Under the pieces are notes generated by a model. The model saw nothing but the letters and a program-made list of their open reading frames with translations, made no database searches and was not told the origin of the DNA. Shown in pieces: positions 57,957 to 64,000 of a stretch of 64,000 nt of DNA. The stretch's first letter is position 1. Every line of letters begins with the position of its first letter. Origin of the DNA: Thozetella sp. PMI_491 (taxonomy: Eukaryota; Ascomycota; Sordariomycetes; Chaetosphaeriales; Chaetosphaeriaceae); contig MU270027.1 of NCBI GenBank assembly GCA_021432635.1, positions 1,125,459-1,189,458 on the forward strand. Reading direction: 5' to 3'. The position numbers were made by a program, and so were the translations under genes.

Positions 57957-58868
57957 TGTTCTAGGTAGGTAGGTAGGTACGGAGGTAGGTACCGAGTCGT
58001 GGGATTGCTCCAGCCCGAGTGAGAAGAGAAGGGGGGGGGGAATAAACAAGTGCACTGCTACACAAGCCTTCGGGATGGACGAATAAGAGCAAAAACGTGA
58101 CCGTTACCTCGCGATTTGTTGGTCTAGGTGAGATATTCAGCCAGCTCTGAGCACCAATTGGTCGATGCGGCTAGGTAAGGTAGGCTGCCTTCAGCACATT
58201 GGGTTGGGCTGAGTACGTGGCGCTCCTCGGGAGGATAGCAACAGCTTTGAGCGGCTACGGCCCCACCCCCGGGGTTGTTCTTGGTGGGGTCGTGCTGCTG
58301 GCGGTTTGCTGCTCGATGACGAGATTCAGAAGCCAGTCGAAAGACGTAGTGGGTTTCTAGAGACCCCACGAGAATCTTCTAGACGATATGCATGCAAGTA
58401 AACAAGGCAGCAGTGGCTGCTGGAGGCAATTGCCCCCTACCATACATAGCCCTTGTATTAAGTCGTACCAGAATGCGGTTAATCGAAAGCTGAAGAAGCA
58501 CCGGCAGGGGGGAAACAGGGAATCGCCCCGTCACCGTAACCCCGCCTCGACCGGTGCTTGATCGTCCAATGTCTCAATAATCGCATCACGAAAAAAAAAA
58601 GGGACGAGTCGCTCGGAGCTCCATTGCACAAACCCCTCAGGCAGCTCCTGCCCTCTGCTACCCTCTCTCCTCTCTCATCTGTTTCTCACAATTCCGCGAC
58701 GACACGAACCTTGTGACAACGGTCCATCGCATTTGCCTACAGCTCTTTCCCACTCTTGCCGTCGCTGACCCAACCGCGTTTGTTTGTACTTACCCGAGCG
58801 GAGACTCTCCCTCGGGCCACGTCCTTCCCCACCATCGATTCCTCCGGAGCGCCGGTTAGAGCTGGACA
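57957..58868. other. Intergenic region with simple repeats
   Basis: 912 nt in tandem orientation. It starts with AGGT tetranucleotide repeats (57963-57992), a G10 run (58031-58040) and an A10 run (58591-58600). The part after 58650 is CT-rich and probably the leader of the GFA-fold gene. Confidence 0.6.
57963..57992. repeat. AGGT tetranucleotide repeat
   Basis: About seven AGGT/AGGTAC-type units immediately after the Rch1-like stop codon, with one interruption (ACGG). It also contains GGTACC-like elements seen elsewhere in non-coding DNA of the window. Confidence 0.85.
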
Positions 58869-59707
58869 ATGTCGTTTGAACGACCCCTTCGTGGCGGCTG
58901 CCACTGCGGTCGCAACCGATACACCGTCGAGTTCCCTAAGGAAACTACCGAGTCTGTCAAGCTGGTCTTCAGCCCGCAGCGATCGCACCGTGAGCTCTAC
59001 TCACCCTTCCTTTTAGCGTGGCGGATGGCAACCTGCAATCGGCCGCGCAATCGCCTCGTAGTCTGGCCAGCTGAATAGTGACTGACCCTCTTGCAGGTGT
59101 TTCTCAGGGTTCCCCGATCCCTGCCTTCCTTCGAGTGCCTTTAGAGTGGTATCACAGCGCCACAGTCGCCTTCTTCCCCGACGAAACAAGCTCGATGATC
59201 CACAAGGTGTATACGGCGCCCTACGAACAGCACACCAAGCGACACTTCTGCGGCTTCTGCGGCACTTCGCTGACCTACTGGTCCGAGCAGCCGCAGAGCG
59301 AGGCCAACTTCATCCAGCTGACCCTGGGCACCCTGAGCACGGAGGACCTGCACGACTTGGAGGAGCTGGGTCTGCTGCCCGACGAGGATGACGGTGCGGT
59401 CGAAGCACCGGGAACGCCCGAGGAGGCGAAGATGACAGGCACTGACGAAAACGTTATCATCTACACAGGCCGCGAGACGCTCGGGGGCCTCCCCTGGCTT
59501 GATACCTTGATGGAAGGAAGCAAGCTGGGCACGTTGCGGGCCTCTAAGGGCACGAACCAGAGCCGAGACGGTCGGGTGCGAGTGGAGTGGGAGGTGGTGG
59601 AGTGGACCGAGGACGACGGCGGCGACGAGGGGCGGCCCGGTAAGCGCAAGCTCGGGGACTTGGACGAGGGCAACCCTGCCAGCGCCATGGAGGGAATCCA
59701 GCAGTGA
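58869..59707 (+). CDS. GFA/DUF636-fold zinc protein with an altered ligand set
   Basis: Exons 58869-58989 and 59097-59707 join to 243 aa. The N-terminal LRGGCHCGRNRYTVEFP and the later FCGFCGTSLTYWSE are signatures of the Mss4-like GFA (glutathione-dependent formaldehyde-activating / CENP-V) fold. The usual middle CxC..C motif is replaced by FSPQRSHRVSQGSPIPAFLRVP, so the second zinc site is missing although surrounding residues (GSP.PAFLRVP) are kept. The structural zinc site (CHC plus CGFCG) is likely intact. After residue about 115 there is a fungal extension with the conserved-looking LGGLPWLDTLMEGSKLG and an acidic Lys/Glu tail. The substrate is unknown; loss of the catalytic zinc ligands argues against formaldehyde chemistry. 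Confidence 0.85.
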
Positions 59708-60847
59708 AGACACTCGGTGCCCAGGACAAAGGAGCTACCTGACGGGTTCATGCTCCCGGTCGTTGTCACGAGGGAGCGGCGGCCAACATCTACTCATGGT
59801 TTTCGACGCCCCAGAGGCCGGTCTTATCACGACTCACCTCTCTTTAATGACAATGCCAGCCGCGGATTCGTGGGATATTGCGCAGGGCGGGTGCCGGAAT
59901 GGATTGCGAAATCTTCCAAGTCTCTAAGATTCTCGCAACCGGCGCCTCCCCCTTGGAGTTCCGGAGTTGGGATGCCTTGGTTTTTTTAGACGAGCAGGAG
60001 GCCAGTGGGGGTTTCGGAGGAGGCCGTGTAACCGAAAAAGGAAGGCATGTAAAAGTACAGCAAGATGGAAGGCTACCTAGAAACAAAACATGGGACCAAG
60101 AGAATAGTGACACGGAAGCGAACTCGTTCACCGAGACGACTAGTGCCGAGGCGCCGCACTCGAGACCCCCCGCCCTCCTCCTCCTCGAGCGGGTAACATT
60201 CGGATCGCGCTCGTGACCTGGTCAAGCAAGGGCCACGGCCCATGCACAGCGAATTTCTCCGTGTCGGGGGAGGGGTGTATGATGATGGCGTGCGTTCATG
60301 GCAGGCAAACATGGGAACGTGGGACGGCAGCCACCCGAATCCGAGCCGCCATGCAGACAGGGAATGCGACCTCAGGCGGCGGGCAGCAGCGCCAAAGGGA
60401 CGAGCCAGTCTTGCTGGCCTCCTCGCTCTCGGCGGCAACGGCCCCAGGCGGTGGCCCGATGTGCCCCGCCCCCCCGGGCGGTTCAGCCGAGGTTTTGGCG
60501 GCAGCGCCAGTGCTTCTCAACGGGTCGCGCCCCGTCTCCCGAAGCACTGGTTTCGGATCTACGGCGCGGAGGCCGTCACTTATCGACGGCTGCTCTAGGC
60601 CAGCGCGAGGAGCACATGATTGCTCGACATGCCCGGCTGACCTGGCATGACCATAGGCCGCGGTAGTTCTCAATGCGCAGGTTCCGACGCCATCATTTGT
60701 TGTCCTCTATCTGCGCCGTGCCGGATGGTCTTTCCCGCCGCAGATGCGTTGGCATCTCTCACGGCTAGCCATGAGGGTCTATGTACACACTATGGACGTA
60801 GGTACATTTATCTGTCTGTATGTACTGTACTTCCAAGGGAGGGGACC

Positions 60848-60894
60848 GGGGGGGGGGGGGGCGGGGGGGGGGGGGGGGGGGGTTTTTTTTTTTT
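60848..60894. repeat. G14-C-G20-T12 homopolymer tract
   Basis: A run of 14 G, one C, then 20 G, then 12 T. It could form an intermolecular or intramolecular G-quadruplex on the + strand. Such tracts are error-prone, so lengths are approximate. Confidence 0.9.
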
Positions 60895-61097
60895 GTCTCC
60901 GTCCCCTTCACTTACTTGGCTCTATTACCTTAGTGCCCTCTGCTTTTGGGTGGCTGACCGCTCCCCTCACACCCCCCTCCCTCTTTCCTCCCCCTTCGTC
61001 CCAGTCGGGTGGTGTCTCCAAAACGGCCTGCCAAGATCAGGACCTCTGGCCGGCGCCCCAAGTAGCGGGGTTCGTCCCGTAACTCGTCCCGTACTCC

Positions 61098-61114
61098 AAC
61101 CCCGCGGTGGGGTT
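61098..61114. promoter_or_regulatory. Paired inverted SYGGRG sites (candidate CreA/Cre1 site)
   Basis: AACCCCGCGGTGGGGTT contains GCGGGG on the minus strand and GTGGGG on the plus strand back to back, about 550 nt before the GH1 ATG. Carbon catabolite repressors CreA/CRE-1 bind SYGGRG, and paired sites are often the functional ones. A further GCGGGG lies close by at about 61065-61070. Repression by glucose is inference. Confidence 0.45.
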
Positions 61115-61370
61115 GCCCTAGCTTGGTTGGGTAGGGTTCGCCTTTCTCCCTCCTAAGCTGCCCCCCTGTTTGTTATTACTCGCCATACATGAGCTGCCCC
61201 AACCCGACACACGCGGCTTGTTGATCGTACCTGTCAGGATCCCCGTCCTAGCCTATGCCATGCTAGTCGAGGAGCTTATGTTCGGTGTCGACGGTCCGAA
61301 CACGGGAGAATTGGGGAATAATCCTGTGCCTGTATATGCCCCTAGGCCCTTGAAACCCTTCCTTCCGGAA

Positions 61371-61379
61371 CATATAAGA
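61371..61379 (+). promoter_or_regulatory. TATA-like box of the GH1 gene
   Basis: CATATAAGA lies about 290 nt upstream of the ATG, with a CT-rich tract between them in which transcription probably starts. Confidence 0.4.
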
Positions 61380-61598
61380 TGGGACCCTCCTGCTTCCCCG
61401 GGACGACCATGGCTGCCCAAGTTTTCTCGCTTGAGCCGCACACCTTCCCTCCCTTGCCTTGTTCTTTATTCCCACCGCCTGGTCTCATTGTCTCCCTCCG
61501 GCACTCGGACTACTCGGACTACAGTCTCTCTCTCTCTTTCTCGCCTTGAGGTCATACTAGGAAGCAGTTGCTCTGCAAATCCAACCCCTCTTTGGCCG

Positions 61599-61625
61599 CG
61601 CCCTCCGCCCTCCGCCCTCCGCCCT
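61599..61625. repeat. Four-copy CGCCCTC tandem repeat
   Basis: Nearly four uninterrupted 7-nt units (last one CGCCCTG), 39-65 nt upstream of the GH1 start codon and so likely within its 5' untranslated region. Confidence 0.85.
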
Positions 61626-61663
61626 GTTGCTACATTTTACCCGAGAGTGGACCGCAGAACGCC

Positions 61664-63377
61664 ATGTCGCTCCCCAAGGACTTCCTGTGGGGCTTTGCTA
61701 CCGCTAGGTGAGCACTCCCTTGGGCCGCCGTGCCCTCCCAGTATCGGGCCGAAACCCGACTGACACCCGCCTCCCCTTGCTAGCTACCAGATCGAGGGCG
61801 CCACCGAGGCCGACGGCCGCGGGCCTTCCATCTGGGATACATTCGCCGCGATCCCGGGCAAGATCGCTGATGGCAGCTCCGGAGCCGTGGCGTGTGACTC
61901 GTACAACCGCACCAAGGAGGACATCGACCTGCTCAAGTCGGTCGGCGCCAAGGCATATCGCTTCTCCATCTCATGGTCCCGAATCGTCCCCGTTGGCGGC
62001 CGCAACGACCCCGTGAACCAGAAGGGCATTGACCACTATGTTAAGTTCGTCGACGACCTCCTCGAGGCCGGCATCACCCCGTTCGTTACCCTCTTCCACT
62101 GGGATCTTCCCGACGGATTGGACAAGCGCTACGGCGGGCTCTTGAACAAAGAAGAGTTTCCCCTCGATTTTGAGAACTACGCCCGCGTCATGTTCAAGGC
62201 ACTTCCCAAGGTGAAGCACTGGATCACCTTCAACGAGCCCTTCTGCTCCTGCGTCCTGGGCTACAACACCGGCTTCTTCGCCCCCGGGCACACATCGGAC
62301 CGCACCAAGTCGGACGTCGGCGACAGCGCGCGCGAGCCCTGGATCGCCGGCCACAACATCCTCCTGGCGCACGGCAGGGCCGTCAAGGCATACCGGGAAG
62401 ACTTCAAGCCCACCCAAGGCGGTGAGATTGGCATCACGCTCAACGGAGATGCCACTTACCCTTGGGACCCGGAGGACCCGGCGGACGTCGAGGCGTGCGA
62501 CCGCAAGATCGAGTTCGCCATCAGCTGGTTTGCTGACCCCATCTACTTCGGCCACTACCCAGAGTCGATGCGCAAGCAGCTGGGCGACCGACTCCCCGAG
62601 TTCACGCCCGAGGAGGCCGCGCTGGTCAAGGGCTCCAACGACTTCTATGGCATGAACCACTACACAGCCAACTATGTCAAGCACCTGACAGGTACCCCCC
62701 CCGACGACGACACCCTGGGCAACCTCGAGCTCTCCTTCTACAACAAGAACGGCGACTGCATCGGCGAGGAGACTCAGTCGTTCTGGCTGCGCCCGAACGC
62801 CCAGGGCTTCCGCGACCTACTTAACTGGCTCAGCAAGCGCTACGGGGGCCCCAAGATGTACGTGACCGAGAACGGCACCTCGATCAAGGGCGAGAACGAT
62901 TTGTCCCTGGAGGAGATCGTCAAGGACGACTTCCGGGTCAAGTATTTCCACGACTACGTCCACGCCATGGCCAAGGCGAGCGAGGAGGATGGCGTCGATG
63001 TCCGTGGGTACATGGCTTGGTCGTTGATGGACAACTTCGGGTACGTTTTATAATCCCACACTAGAATCGCCCAAACACGCAGAAGCTAACATTTCCTTGC
63101 GTAGTGAGTAACGCTTGCTTGCTCGACCCGCACGGGCGGCCAATCTTTATCAATGGAAAGGAGATCAACAGTTTGCTAACAAGCCATAGAATGGGCCGAA
63201 GGATACGAGACCCGGTTTGGAGTGTAAGTCCAGTCCCTGCGCACTTCGGCAAGCGCAACTCAGTGTTGACCTTCCAATAGCACCTACGTCGACTATGTAA
63301 ATGACCAGAAGCGATACCCCAAGAAATCCGCGAGCTCGATGAAGCCGCTATTCGACAGCCTCATTAAGAAGGAGTAA
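61664..63377 (+). CDS. GH1 beta-glucosidase, with a one-base frame problem near the 3' end
   Basis: Intracellular family GH1 beta-glucosidase, acting on cellobiose and aryl glucosides. Exons 61664-61707, 61784-63040, 63190-63223 and 63281-63377 carry the whole family sequence: FLWGFATASYQIEGA, the acid/base Glu in WITFNEPFCSC (residue 166), NHYTANYVKHL, the nucleophile Glu in MYVTENGTS (residue 377), AWSLMDNF, EWAEGYETRFGV and TYVDYVNDQKRYPKKSA...LFDSLIKKE. No signal peptide is present, as usual for this intracellular group. The four exons add up to 1432 nt, one more than a multiple of three. The extra base falls in the GGG at 63039-63041, just where NF should join EWAEG. Read as it stands, translation shifts frame after residue about 433, or stops at FGYVL if the intron is retained. 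Without the extra base the protein would be 476 aa, the usual family length. Confidence 0.88.
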
Positions 63378-64000
63378 AGTAAGTTGGTAGCTTACTGACC
63401 GCTGGCCGATGCTACCGACCCCAATTGGGTGGGGTTGCCCCTGGTTGGAGAAGGGTAAGAGGAGTTCCAAACAAACGCGGGATGACGGAGCAGTTTTGAA
63501 CCGATCTAGATGAGTTGATGGGCTAGTTACGAGGTATCACATCTGTACTCTTATAGACCAATGATGATGTCCAATTTTCTACATTTCGCTACGCAATCTA
63601 TATTCTTTTCTCTTGCAGCGGCGCTGGTCGTCGTGGTCTCCACAGTCGACTTTACGTTTCCAGATGCTGTTTCCGTTGTCCCGGCCCACGGCAGAGCCCG
63701 CCTAACTAACACGACGACGACCATTCACCACCAAAGGGGGAGAAAACTCAAGGTACTCCTCAGGCGTCGTTATTAGATTAGCCGATTTGATTGCGTCTGT
63801 GACGACGTGTCTCTCGTCTTGGAAGCGTTCCAACCCTGTCTAGGATGTGGTACAGTACCTATATAGCAGCCTTCTAAAAGCGCCAAGAGACCGGGCCAAA
63901 GGATTGCAGGCGCCACATCCTCCACAATAAGTGCCAAGGAGCTGGAGGGGACCAAGCTGGAGCTCAGGTGTATCCAAAAGACAGAAACATGTATTGAAAA
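63378..64000. other. 3' flank of the GH1 gene to the window end
   Basis: 623 nt without a supported gene. AT-rich around 63560-63610; a short frame at 63561-63776 begins with a hydrophobic stretch but has no recognisable features. Confidence 0.55.

Larger units (their letters stand above)
59708..61663. promoter_or_regulatory. 2-kb upstream region of the beta-glucosidase gene
   Basis: Most of this should be the promoter of the GH1 gene. Visible elements: a G14-C-G20-T12 tract (60848-60894), paired inverted SYGGRG sites (61098-61114), a CATATAAGA TATA-like box at 61371-61379, CTCTCTCTCTTTCTC-type pyrimidine tracts at 61526-61545, and a 4-copy CGCCCTC repeat (61599-61625). Frames near 60213-60670 occur on both strands and lack protein character, so no gene is called. 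Confidence 0.6.

Noticed and set aside
63561-63776. Small secreted protein frame (71 codons) after the GH1 gene
   Set aside because: The hydrophobic start is not followed by a cleavage site or cysteine pattern, and there is no promoter-like sequence; chance frame.

Overview
The window looks like nuclear DNA of a filamentous ascomycete, most likely a Sordariomycete of the Sordariales/Chaetomiaceae type. The base composition is GC-rich. Introns are short (about 50-140 nt) with GT(R)AG(T/Y) donors and CTRAC/CTGAC branch sites. The proteins are closest in memory to Neurospora, Chaetomium and Thermothelomyces homologues. The species assignment is inference. I found no transposon, rRNA, tRNA or CRISPR array.

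I support 20 protein genes plus the last 14 codons of another. From left to right these are: a gene tail (1-42); the Tup1-type corepressor rco-1 (+); RNase MRP subunit Rmp1 (-); C-5 sterol desaturase Erg3 (+); a UPF0357/DUF2015 membrane protein (-); ribosomal protein eL28 (+); malate dehydrogenase (+); TRAPP subunit Trs33 (-); a PIAS/Siz SUMO E3 ligase (+); a DUF2423 nucleolar-type protein (+); the GPI ethanolamine-phosphate transferase Las21/Gpi7 (+); condensin subunit Ycg1/Cnd3 (-); ribosome-assembly factor Nop4 (+); a ferroportin-like transporter (+); an unknown 402-aa protein (-); a NIPA-type magnesium transporter (+); the Ras palmitoylation cofactor Erf4 (-); an unknown 493-aa membrane protein (+); a DUF4203 seven-TM protein with a very long tail (+); an Rch1/SLC10A7-like transporter (+); a GFA-fold protein (+); and a GH1 beta-glucosidase (+).

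These are mostly housekeeping genes without obvious clustering by pathway. Several pairs are divergent across short shared promoters, the clearest being Ycg1/Nop4 with 454 bp. Exon joins were derived by hand so that conserved protein motifs stay in frame, and every complete gene model except two closes to a whole number of codons. The exceptions are the GH1 gene, which carries one nucleotide too many at its penultimate junction, and Erf4, whose start codon I could not place.

The large non-coding stretches are 43-4772, 42396-45660, 47205-51782 and 59708-61663. They hold homopolymers, simple repeats and CCTAAGGTACC-like motifs, but no gene I can support. The items most worth checking are the GH1 frame problem, two GC-AG introns, the paired SYGGRG sites upstream of the GH1 gene, the 34-nt G tract at 60848-60882, and three conserved-looking genes of unknown function.
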